From NCBI GenBank assembly GCA_002313335.1, contig DCBC01000033.1, positions 1 to 23,405 of the forward strand: 23,405 nt of DNA, written 5' to 3'. The stretch's first letter is position 1. Each line of letters starts with the position of its first letter. Source of the stretch: Porticoccaceae bacterium UBA1117. GTDB lineage: Bacteria; Pseudomonadota; Gammaproteobacteria; Pseudomonadales; Porticoccaceae. Below, in pieces: positions 16,783 to 23,405 of the stretch. The notes under the pieces are model-generated. The model made no database searches and was not told the origin of the DNA. It saw only the letters and a list, made by a program, of their open reading frames with translations. Both the position numbers and the translations under genes were made by a program.

Positions 16783-17909
16783 CGACTTTCCTTTGCTAGA
16801 GAAAGCCCAAAAGCAAGCATCATTGAGGGGATATCCGCATTAAGCCGTGATCGATCGGATGAAACACTGATAGAGACGTTCTTTGATAAATCTACAACAT
16901 CAGTTGGAATGCTAAGAGCTTTAGCTATTTCGTCTTTAAGACCATCAGTTTTAGAGACTCCGCCAGAGAGCACTAATTTATCTATTTTATTAGTTTCGGT
17001 CGATGAATAGAAAACCTGTATGCAGCGGGATAAATGTTCTATCAACAAATTTTTAAATGGTTGCAACATACTTTCAGCGTAATCCGCATCTAATCCCCCC
17101 TTTCGTTTAGCTCTGCCAGCCTCTGCCCAGGTTAAATTATAATGTCGCTGGATATCTTCGGTCAGTTGCCTACCACCAAATGGTTGCTCGACTGAATATA
17201 TAATTGTCTGATTACTTAACACCAAAAAAGTAAACTGCGTCGCGCCTACATCGATAATAGCGACAACATCATCTTTTTGTATTAAGCCTTGCTGTTTTTG
17301 TGGGTTTTTATACTCAGCGTTTATTAGTGTTTGATAGGCTCTAGCAAATGCGAACGTTTCTACGTCAACTACGACGGGTGTAAGCCCAGCCAATTCAACA
17401 ACTTCCTTGCGCCGATCGACATAATCACGCTGGCACGCAACTACTTGAACTCGAACCTGATCTTTATTAAATGCATTCTGACCTACAACAGCGAAATCCA
17501 GATTTATCTCATCTAAGGGAAAAGGGATAATAGTGTCAGCTTCTAATTGAACCCTCGCTTCCATTTGCTTAGACGTTAAAGATGACGGCAGATCAATATA
17601 GTTACTAATAACTGATGAGCCCGATACCGCCACAGCAACATTACGAGAATGTGCTCCAGATTTTTTATAGACAGCCTTAAGTACCTCAGCTATTTTCTTG
17701 ACGTCGACAATTTCTCTATCGAAAACAACTCCTCCAGGTAATGCCTGAACACCATAGGCGATGACGTTAAATTGTTCACCACGAGTTTCGATCTCTACAA
17801 GCTTGATCGCCGCGGATGATATGTCGACGCCAAGAATAGTATCAGATTGAGATTTCAACCCAAATCTCAGCGGAGCTAGTCTTTTAATTAAGTGATCTAA
17901 AAAATGCAA
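16779..17909 (-). CDS. pilM: Type IV pilus actin-like ATPase PilM
   Basis: PilM is the cytoplasmic actin-fold protein that binds the PilN tail and connects the pilus machine to its motor ATPases. The 376 residues carry the actin-like phosphate motifs LGVDISSAAIKLVEI (near 26-40), AIIDVGATQFTFLVL and KLVLSGGVSKTDGL, plus the PilM-typical QLEADTIIPFPLDEINLDF. The first available in-frame start after upstream stops is TTG at 17909; AAGAGAG 7 nt upstream is a reasonable ribosome binding site, so a TTG start is proposed. It is first in the pil-aro-glt-hem run and divergent from ponA, across a tandem repeat array. Confidence 0.95.
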   Translation of the reverse strand: MHFLDHLIKRLAPLRFGLKSQSDTILGVDISSAAIKLVEIETRGEQFNVIAYGVQALPGGVVFDREIVDVKKIAEVLKAVYKKSGAHSRNVAVAVSGSSVISNYIDLPSSLTSKQMEARVQLEADTIIPFPLDEINLDFAVVGQNAFNKDQVRVQVVACQRDYVDRRKEVVELAGLTPVVVDVETFAFARAYQTLINAEYKNPQKQQGLIQKDDVVAIIDVGATQFTFLVLSNQTIIYSVEQPFGGRQLTEDIQRHYNLTWAEAGRAKRKGGLDADYAESMLQPFKNLLIEHLSRCIQVFYSSTETNKIDKLVLSGGVSKTDGLKDEIAKALSIPTDVVDLSKNVSISVSSDRSRLNADIPSMMLAFGLSLAKESR

Positions 17910-17950
17910 TTGCTTACTCTCTTAGTAATTATTCTATTCAGATAGTCATA

Positions 17951-18223
17951 GACTATATTTTTATGATTTGATGCGACGCAGTTCACATAACGGGCGTTCT
18001 TTATTAAAAGATTTAGCTAAAGACTATATTTTTATAGTCTGATGCGACGCAGTTCTCATAACGGACGTTCTATAATAAAAAATGTATCGATAGACTATAT
18101 TTTTATGGTCTGATTCGAGGCAGTTCTCATAACGGACGTTCTATAATAAAAAATGTATCGATAGACTATATTTTTATGGTCTGATGGGATGCACTTAACA
18201 TTACGGACGTTCTATAATAAAAA
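17951..18223. repeat. Array of 71-bp tandem repeats in the ponA-pilM divergent region
   Basis: Four direct copies with an exact 71-bp period start at 17951, 18022, 18093 and 18164, the last incomplete. Copies 2 and 3 differ at only 3 of 71 positions. Every copy begins with GACTATATTTTTAT; in copy 2 this forms a perfect dyad AGACTATA-TTTT-TATAGTCT, and in copies 3 and 4 one arm base changes to a G that would still pair as G-U in RNA. Each unit also holds AACG-N2-CGTT (TACG in the last) followed by TATAATAAAA in copies 2-4. Unit junctions carry palindromes (TTTAGCTAAA, TATCGATA). The array fills most of the 339 bp between pilM and the preferred ponA start. Confidence 0.93.
18213..18218 (+). promoter_or_regulatory. 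Candidate -10 hexamer for ponA, one of three repeated copies
   Basis: A perfect TATAAT lies 35 nt before the preferred ponA ATG at 18249; identical hexamers occur at 18142-18147 and 18071-18076 in earlier repeat units. No good -35 box is seen 16-18 bp upstream, so an activator or another sigma factor may be needed, or these hexamers may be coincidental AT-rich sequence carried by the repeat. Confidence 0.35.
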
Positions 18224-18248
18224 CTTTATGTTACGCGGACTTTTTTCT

Positions 18249-20753
18249 ATGAAAAATAATCAAGCTTTACGGGCCTGCTTGATATTCCTTACCACTTGCG
18301 TGGGTGGGTTTCTTTTAATAACGTCCTGCCTTTTTCTATACTTAAGCCCTAAATTACCTTCGATTGACGAATTAAAAGACACAAGGTTACAAATACCCCT
18401 AAAAGTAATCTCTCAAGATTTAAAACTTATTAGCGAATTTGGAGAAAAAAAACGGACTCCCGTAGAATTTAGCGATCTACCAAAAAATTTGGTAGACGCC
18501 CTTTTGGCGGCAGAAGATGACAGTTTTTTTGAACACAAAGGAATCGTTATTTCAGGACTAGTTAGATCGGTTGTTCAGCTGGCTCTAGAAGGAAGAGCAA
18601 TGGGTGGTGGGAGCACAATAACAATGCAGGTTGCGCGCAACTTTTTCTTTCATAAGCGAAAAGAGTTTACGCGAAAATTTAATGAAATTTTACTTGCCTT
18701 TAAAATTGAAGAAGCCTTGACCAAAGAAGAAATTTTCTCTCTTTATGCCAACAAAATGTTTCTTGGCAAGACTGCTTATGGCTTCGCAGCTGCAGGTCAA
18801 GTCTACTATGGAAAGTCTCTTAAAGAACTTAGTTTAGCTCAGCTAGCAATGATTGCAGGGCTCCCAAAGGCACCATCCCGATATAATCCAATAGCCAATA
18901 GTGAGCGTGCTACAGAACGAAGAGATTGGATTCTTGGCAGAATGATGAAATTGGGGACTATCACCAACCTCGAGTATCAAACAGCCCTGATGGAGACTGA
19001 TGTTGCCACATACCATGGATCAAAATCAGAGTTAGACGCAGATTATGTTGCTGAAATTGTCAGGCAGGAAGTCATTGCCAAGTTTGGTCTACAGGCCTAT
19101 ACCGAGGGTTATACTGCGATAACGACCATAGATTCATCTATGCAAACTAGTGGCCTAAACGCACTGCAGACTGGGATTTTAGCTTATGATCAGCGTCACG
19201 GATATCGTGGGGCAGAAGCATCAGTACTAGATGCTGAGCTGTGGAGAAATACCTTACGTTCCACGCGCAATGTAGGTCCACTGGCGCCTGCCATTGTGAT
19301 TGCTGTTGCAGATGATCGTTTAACGGTGCTTACCAAAGATTCAAAGATTCATACGCTGAATTGGGCGGATGGTCTAAAAAATATGCGTCTTTATAAAACG
19401 GTTAATGATACAACTGCGCCTATTTCCTCCGCGGAAGATGCTTTTAATGTTGGAGACTTAATCCGTGTTAAGAACGGTGGTGATGGGCAGATGAAGTTAG
19501 CTCAGTTGCCTGAAATACAGTCCGCACTTGTCGCCTTAGATCCCTACAGTGGTGCAATAAGGACCTTAGTGGGTGGCTTTGATTATCGGCAGAGTCGATT
19601 TAATCGTGTCACTCAAGCATTCCGGCAGCCCGGCTCTAATTTTAAACCCTTTATTTATGCTACAGCTCTCAATAACGGCTTTACCACCGCATCTCTAATA
19701 AATGATGCACCGGTTGTATTTGACGATGTGAAACTTGAGGAAACATGGCGGCCGGAAAACGACGGTGGTAAATTCTATGGTCCAACACGATTGCGCGAAG
19801 GGCTTTATAGATCCCAAAACTTAGTGTCAGTCAGGTTGTTAAGGCGAATGGGTATTGACAAGACATTGGAGAGTCTACAATCTTTTGGGTTTGATACCAG
19901 TGAGATGCAGCCAGATTTATCATTGGCCCTTGGCAGTCATGCATTAACACCGCTACAAATAGCTACTGGTTATGCCATATTTGCCAATAATGGGTTTCGT
20001 GTGGACTCCTATATTTTAGCTAAAGTTATTGATCGCGATGGTAATATTATTTACCAAGCCTCCCCTGAGGTTGCATGTGACCCCTGCGAACCAGTAATGA
20101 GTTCCATTGCCAACGATGATACTTCCATATCTGAAGATAATATTGAGCAACAACTTGAAAAGATGTTCGGGGACCTAAGTCAGGTATCCGTCGACCAGGG
20201 CGATAACTATAGCTGGGACAAAGTTAAGCAAAGTTTAAAGACCCTACCGTTACCGATTGTTAAACCGGCCACCAGGGTCATCGACCCGCAAACTGCCTTC
20301 TTAATTGATTCAATGTTAAAAGATGTTATTCTCCGTGGTACGGGAGTAAAGGCTAAAAAACTCAATAGAGAAGATCTCGGCGGTAAGACAGGGACTACTA
20401 ACGGTCCGAGGGACGCTTGGTTTTCTGGCTACTCTCCCCACTTAGTTGCGACTGCATGGGTTGGCTTTGATGACAACTCTACGATCGGACGCAACGAGTA
20501 TGGCGGCTCCGCAGCGCTGCCGATTTGGATAAACTTTATGCAATCTGCTCTTGCTAAAAAACCACAAATCATTCGACCGCAACCTAACGAAATAGTAATG
20601 GTAAAAATAGACCCTAAAACAGGCACTCGAGTCGCACCCAATCAGCCGGGAGTGTTCGAATATTTCAAAGCTGGCACAGTGCCTCCAGCTCCTCATAGTA
20701 GCCTCAATGGTGTTGAAATTGATCAAAATTCCATGCCAGATGATGTTTTTTAA
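18249..20753 (+). CDS. ponA: Penicillin-binding protein 1A, bifunctional peptidoglycan synthase
   Basis: This class A PBP polymerises glycan strands and cross-links peptides on the periplasmic face of the inner membrane. From ATG 18249 it has 834 residues: a membrane anchor (about 5-32), a GT51 transglycosylase with Glu89 in EDDSFFEHKG and GGGSTITMQVARN, an OB-like insert, and a transpeptidase with S463-N-F-K466, SQN (522-524) and KTGT (713-716). The open frame extends upstream to ATGs at 18228 and 18189, but those add residues inside the repeat array, and family members begin directly before the anchor, so 18249 is preferred. Divergence of ponA from pilM is conserved in Pseudomonas relatives. 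Confidence 0.94.
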   Translation: MKNNQALRACLIFLTTCVGGFLLITSCLFLYLSPKLPSIDELKDTRLQIPLKVISQDLKLISEFGEKKRTPVEFSDLPKNLVDALLAAEDDSFFEHKGIVISGLVRSVVQLALEGRAMGGGSTITMQVARNFFFHKRKEFTRKFNEILLAFKIEEALTKEEIFSLYANKMFLGKTAYGFAAAGQVYYGKSLKELSLAQLAMIAGLPKAPSRYNPIANSERATERRDWILGRMMKLGTITNLEYQTALMETDVATYHGSKSELDADYVAEIVRQEVIAKFGLQAYTEGYTAITTIDSSMQTSGLNALQTGILAYDQRHGYRGAEASVLDAELWRNTLRSTRNVGPLAPAIVIAVADDRLTVLTKDSKIHTLNWADGLKNMRLYKTVNDTTAPISSAEDAFNVGDLIRVKNGGDGQMKLAQLPEIQSALVALDPYSGAIRTLVGGFDYRQSRFNRVTQAFRQPGSNFKPFIYATALNNGFTTASLINDAPVVFDDVKLEETWRPENDGGKFYGPTRLREGLYRSQNLVSVRLLRRMGIDKTLESLQSFGFDTSEMQPDLSLALGSHALTPLQIATGYAIFANNGFRVDSYILAKVIDRDGNIIYQASPEVACDPCEPVMSSIANDDTSISEDNIEQQLEKMFGDLSQVSVDQGDNYSWDKVKQSLKTLPLPIVKPATRVIDPQTAFLIDSMLKDVILRGTGVKAKKLNREDLGGKTGTTNGPRDAWFSGYSPHLVATAWVGFDDNSTIGRNEYGGSAALPIWINFMQSALAKKPQIIRPQPNEIVMVKIDPKTGTRVAPNQPGVFEYFKAGTVPPAPHSSLNGVEIDQNSMPDDVF

Positions 20754-20808
20754 TAGCAGAACAATTAGTCACTAAAAATGGTTATGACGTATTATTGGAT
20801 GTATTTAG

Positions 20809-21486
20809 ATGGTCTTAAATTGGGCAAATATTGATACAGTACTGCTGGATATGGATGGTACCTTACTGGATCTACACTTTGATAATTTCTTCTGGCTAAC
20901 ACATCTGCCGGAATACTATGCAGCCAAGTTTCCGGGCAAAGAGCAGCAAGCTCGCGATACGCTTAAGCGGCAGTTGTTCGAAAAGCAAGGGAGTCTCGAT
21001 TGGTATTGCACCACATTCTGGTCTGATGAATTAGATCTGGACATAATTGCCTTAAAAAAACAAATTGGCCACCTAATCAGTGAACGGCCGCAGTCATTGT
21101 CATTTTTAAAGGCTCTAGGTAGCCACAACAAAAAACGGGTACTCGTAACTAATGCTCATCCTGACAGCGTGACGATAAAATTTTCTGCAACGCGTATCGA
21201 GCCTCTGTTAGACCAGGTTATTTCTTCACATGACTATGGCTACCCCAAGGAATCCCCACAATTTTGGAATGCACTCCAGAAGCACAGTCCTTTCAATCCA
21301 GAAAAAACACTATTTATCGATGATTCGGTGGCCGTTCTCAATGCCGCCAAAAATTATGGTATCGGCCACATTCTTTGTATAGACACACCTGACAGTAAAA
21401 AACCATCCTCACCCTGCGTTGAGTTCCCTTCTATTAGCCATTTTGAAGAGCTTTTAACCATTGATGGGGCACTCCATCATGGTTAA
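20809..21486 (+). CDS. yrfG: HAD-family GMP/IMP nucleotidase (YrfG-like)
   Basis: This 225-residue haloacid dehalogenase-type phosphatase matches E. coli YrfG, a 5'-nucleotidase acting on purine monophosphates. Motif I is LLDMDGTLLDLHFDN with nucleophile Asp14 and Asp16. Motif II is VLVTNAHP, the Lys of GYPKES serves as motif III, and FIDDS is motif IV. The cap contains LDWYCTTFWSDEL, a YrfG-like signature. It is 55 bp after ponA and its stop overlaps the hslR start; the order yrfG-hslR-hslO also occurs in E. coli. Substrate is assigned by family only. Confidence 0.9.
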   Translation: MVLNWANIDTVLLDMDGTLLDLHFDNFFWLTHLPEYYAAKFPGKEQQARDTLKRQLFEKQGSLDWYCTTFWSDELDLDIIALKKQIGHLISERPQSLSFLKALGSHNKKRVLVTNAHPDSVTIKFSATRIEPLLDQVISSHDYGYPKESPQFWNALQKHSPFNPEKTLFIDDSVAVLNAAKNYGIGHILCIDTPDSKKPSSPCVEFPSISHFEELLTIDGALHHG

Positions 21487-21853
21487 GGTGCGTATTGATA
21501 AATGGTTGTGGGCAGCACGTTTTTTCAAAACCCGTGCACTCTCAAAGGCAGCAATAGAGAATGGCAAAGTTTATTTAGGGGGTCAAAAATCTAAGCCAAG
21601 CCGAATGATTGAGGCCGGAGAAATAGTGAGAGTGCGTCAAGGGGATGATGAGAAAACCATTTTAGTGTTGGAAGCGTCAGAACATAGACGCGGAGCAACA
21701 GAGGCACAGGCACTTTATGAAGAAACACCGGACAGCATTGAACAGCGCGAAAAAAAGTCCGCTGAGCGAAAAGCATTTCACGGTTCAATGCCCGCCTCTG
21801 TGCGTCCCAATAAAAAACAACGCCGGCAAATTCATCGTTTTTTAGAAAATTAA
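21479..21853 (+). CDS. hslR: Heat shock protein 15, S4-domain 50S-nascent chain binding protein
   Basis: This is a 124-residue protein from ATG 21479 (MVKVRIDKWLWAARFFKTR). The S4 RNA-binding domain spans about residues 3-65, including GKVYLGGQKSKPSR and the VRQGDDEKTI strand, followed by RRGATEAQALYEET and a basic C-terminus. Hsp15 binds free 50S subunits carrying nascent chains and helps recycle stalled ribosomes. TTG 21461 and ATG 21464 are upstream in-frame alternatives, but homologues begin shortly before the VR(L/I)DKWLW motif. The ATG overlaps the yrfG stop by 8 nt, and GGGG lies about 9 nt upstream. Confidence 0.93.
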   Translation: MVKVRIDKWLWAARFFKTRALSKAAIENGKVYLGGQKSKPSRMIEAGEIVRVRQGDDEKTILVLEASEHRRGATEAQALYEETPDSIEQREKKSAERKAFHGSMPASVRPNKKQRRQIHRFLEN

Positions 21854-21881
21854 ACTTACCCTGCCCCCATCTTTCAGTACA

Positions 21882-22775
21882 ATGGCGCGCATGAAAGATC
21901 ACGATACCTTACAACGTTTTTTGTTTGATGGCACCGACATTAGGGGTGAAATAACATCCCTAACATCGAGCTATAGAAACATTCTTAACCTGAATAATTA
22001 TCCGACCCCAATCGCTCTTTTGTTTGGAGAGTTTCTGGTCGCGGCAAGTTTAATTGGAGCATCGCTTAAACAAGCGGGCATAGTCACAGTGCAAGCCACG
22101 GGTAATGGCCCAGTGACCGCTATCATGGCTGAATGTACCCAACATCAGGGTATCAGAGGTATTGTGCGCGGTAATTTTGAAAATATAGACATTGATACTT
22201 TATCTGGTAGTCCCGACATCGCTGAATTATTAGGTTCCGCTACTCTGGCAATCACCATCGAACCTCAAAAAGGGGAGCGATACCAAGGGATCGTGGAAAT
22301 GGTATCTAGCAAATTAAGTGACTGTTTAGAACATTACTTTCAGCAGTCGGCTCAGTTACACACCAAAATAAAGCTGGCAGTCAGCCCAAAGTCAGCCTCA
22401 GGTATCTTAATTCAGCAAATGCCTCTCACCCAAAGTGCTGAACAGGCCGACTTGCATTGGCAGCATTTATCAACACTGATGGATACTCTGAAAAATTCAG
22501 AGCAACTTCAATTGTCTCATAATGACCAATTATATCGGTTATTCCATGAGGACAACGTTCGTACATTTGAATCTCAGCATGTATCATTTTTCTGCAGCTG
22601 TTCGCTGGAAAGAACCGAACGAGCTCTGGTTTCACTAGGTAGTGATGAGTTACTTGAAACCTGCAAGGAACAAGGGCTGGTGATAATCACCTGTCAGTTT
22701 TGTGACCAAGAGTATCGCTTCGACGAAAATTCTATCAACGCAATTTTTCCACCCTCAGACGACCTTTTACACTAA
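21882..22775 (+). CDS. hslO: Redox-regulated chaperone Hsp33
   Basis: Hsp33 is a cytoplasmic holdase activated by oxidative unfolding. The 297 residues contain the N-terminal Hsp33 fold (FLFDGTDIRGEI, TPIALLFGEFLVAASLIGASLK, GIRGIVRG) and a C-terminal zinc switch with C238-S-C240 and C271-Q-F-C274, the CxC...CxxC pattern needed for redox control. A second ATG at 21891 (MKDHDTLQRF) fits homologue N-termini better, giving 294 residues. No Shine-Dalgarno is visible for either. It lies 28 bp after hslR. All four zinc cysteines are intact. Confidence 0.95.
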   Translation: MARMKDHDTLQRFLFDGTDIRGEITSLTSSYRNILNLNNYPTPIALLFGEFLVAASLIGASLKQAGIVTVQATGNGPVTAIMAECTQHQGIRGIVRGNFENIDIDTLSGSPDIAELLGSATLAITIEPQKGERYQGIVEMVSSKLSDCLEHYFQQSAQLHTKIKLAVSPKSASGILIQQMPLTQSAEQADLHWQHLSTLMDTLKNSEQLQLSHNDQLYRLFHEDNVRTFESQHVSFFCSCSLERTERALVSLGSDELLETCKEQGLVIITCQFCDQEYRFDENSINAIFPPSDDLLH

Positions 22776-22873
22776 AACCTCGCCTAAATTTTGTACACCC
22801 AATCCGTACGATAGACGGCGAATAGTGACGTGGCAATAGTTACCGGTCAAAGTATCTGGCATAATAGCCGCGT

Positions 22874-22897
22874 GGTGGCATGATGCCGCCATATAAT
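22874..22897 (+). promoter_or_regulatory. Candidate pckA promoter with a palindrome in the -35/-10 spacer
   Basis: A perfect TATAAT at 22892-22897 lies 30 nt before the pckA ATG. Immediately upstream, 22874-22890 reads GGTGGCAT-G-ATGCCGCC, an inverted repeat of 8-bp arms with one mismatch. This occupies the spacer where a repressor would block RNA polymerase. No good -35 is visible. The assignment is by eye. Confidence 0.4.
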
Positions 22898-22927
22898 GTG
22901 TGTCCACTTTGGGAAGAGAGGAACAGA

Positions 22928-23405
22928 ATGACCGAAGCACCAATTCATACAGATTTGGGCTCTGCGGAGCTTATTGAGTTTTCATTGAAACGTGGGGAAG
23001 GTGTCCTCAGCAACACTGGAGCTCTGGTTGCTACCACTGGCATTCGAAGTGGGCGATCTCCAGCAGATCGATTCATTGTCGATGAACCAAGCTCCTCCAA
23101 TGATATAGAGTGGGGAGCAGTAAATAGACCCATCAGCGCCGAGATTTTTAGCGCTCTTTGGGAGAAAGTATCTGATTACCTGTGCACAAAGGAGCGTTTC
23201 GTCTCTCACCTGCATGTTGGGCAAGATTCAGCCCACTATATACCCGTCAAAGTAACTACAGAAACAGCATGGCATGGCTTGTTTGGACGCAATATGTTCA
23301 TTCGCCCAAAAAAATTCAATGCGGGTAATAAAGAGACATGGAAAATTCTTCATGCAGCTAACTTTGAGTGTAACCCCGATCGTGATGGAACAAATAGTGA
23401 AGGCG
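22928..23405 (+). CDS. pckA: Phosphoenolpyruvate carboxykinase (ATP), N-terminal part (partial)
   Basis: An open frame from ATG 22928 runs 159 codons to the window edge. It encodes TGALVATTGIRSGRSP followed by ADRFIVDEP, the conserved N-terminal block of ATP-type PEPCK, then VNRPIS and HVGQDSAHYIPVKVTTETAWHGLFGRN as a conserved stretch near residues 98-125. The enzyme converts oxaloacetate and ATP to phosphoenolpyruvate in gluconeogenesis. The kinase and metal sites lie beyond the window. AGAGAGG upstream supplies a good ribosome binding site. hslO-pckA adjacency resembles E. coli, where pckA lies close to hslO. Confidence 0.94.
   Translation, partial: MTEAPIHTDLGSAELIEFSLKRGEGVLSNTGALVATTGIRSGRSPADRFIVDEPSSSNDIEWGAVNRPISAEIFSALWEKVSDYLCTKERFVSHLHVGQDSAHYIPVKVTTETAWHGLFGRNMFIRPKKFNAGNKETWKILHAANFECNPDRDGTNSEG

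Noticed and set aside
17951..18223. CRISPR array
   Set aside because: The 71-bp units are contiguous direct repeats with no unique spacers, and no cas genes are present.
18189..18248. Longer ponA N-terminus starting at 18189 or 18228
   Set aside because: The added residues are encoded by the repeat unit and its edge, they precede the expected anchor start, and there is no ribosome binding site. 18249 fits the family better.
21461..21478. TTG/ATG start of hslR upstream of 21479
   Set aside because: Homologues start shortly before the VR(L/I)DKWLW motif, and the extra residues overlap yrfG without support.

Overview
The window is chromosomal backbone from a gammaproteobacterium. It combines the Pseudomonas-type block pilMNOPQ-aroK-aroB-gltB-x-hemE with the neighbours orn/rsgA/rhdA/psd on one side and ponA/yrfG/hslR/hslO/pckA on the other. 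Moderate-to-low GC, AT-rich intergenic DNA and this gene order suggest a marine Cellvibrionales/SAR92-like or related Pseudomonadales lineage; that placement is inference. No rRNA, tRNA, CRISPR array, insertion sequence or phage gene was seen. Two genes are cut by the window edges: orn at the left and pckA at the right.

Layout. Bases 1-65 (-) hold the 5' end of orn, divergent from a (+) group of rsgA, rhdA-type rhodanese and psd (216-3031). A perfect hairpin separates psd from the convergent (-) strand group, which runs from 17909 down to 3041: pilM, pilN, pilO, pilP, pilQ (type IV pilus alignment complex and secretin), aroK, aroB (shikimate pathway), a very large GltB-like glutamate synthase subunit, a CysJ-like diflavin reductase, and hemE. 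Divergent from pilM is ponA (+), followed by yrfG, hslR, hslO and pckA. The 339-bp gap between pilM and ponA contains a tandem array of 71-bp repeats.

The most notable feature is the nitrogen-assimilation pair. The GltB-like protein has 1825 residues, where the family usually has about 1500. It keeps the N-terminal cysteine glutaminase and the FMN barrel, but has a shortened Fe-S cysteine spacing (Cx5Cx3C), an extra segment of about 100 residues before the FMN domain, and an unrecognised C-terminal tail of about 200 residues. The slot next to hemE that normally holds gltD is occupied, 15 bp downstream, by an NADPH-FAD-FMN diflavin reductase resembling CysJ. No cysI or gltD is present in the window. 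This suggests a glutamate synthase that takes NADPH electrons through a diflavin reductase instead of GltD. That is a hypothesis from gene order and sequence, not a demonstrated function.

Second in interest is the 71-bp repeat array between ponA and pilM. Each unit carries a conserved dyad, and three of the four carry a perfect TATAAT hexamer. It may act as a multi-copy promoter or operator region for cell-wall synthesis and pilus genes.
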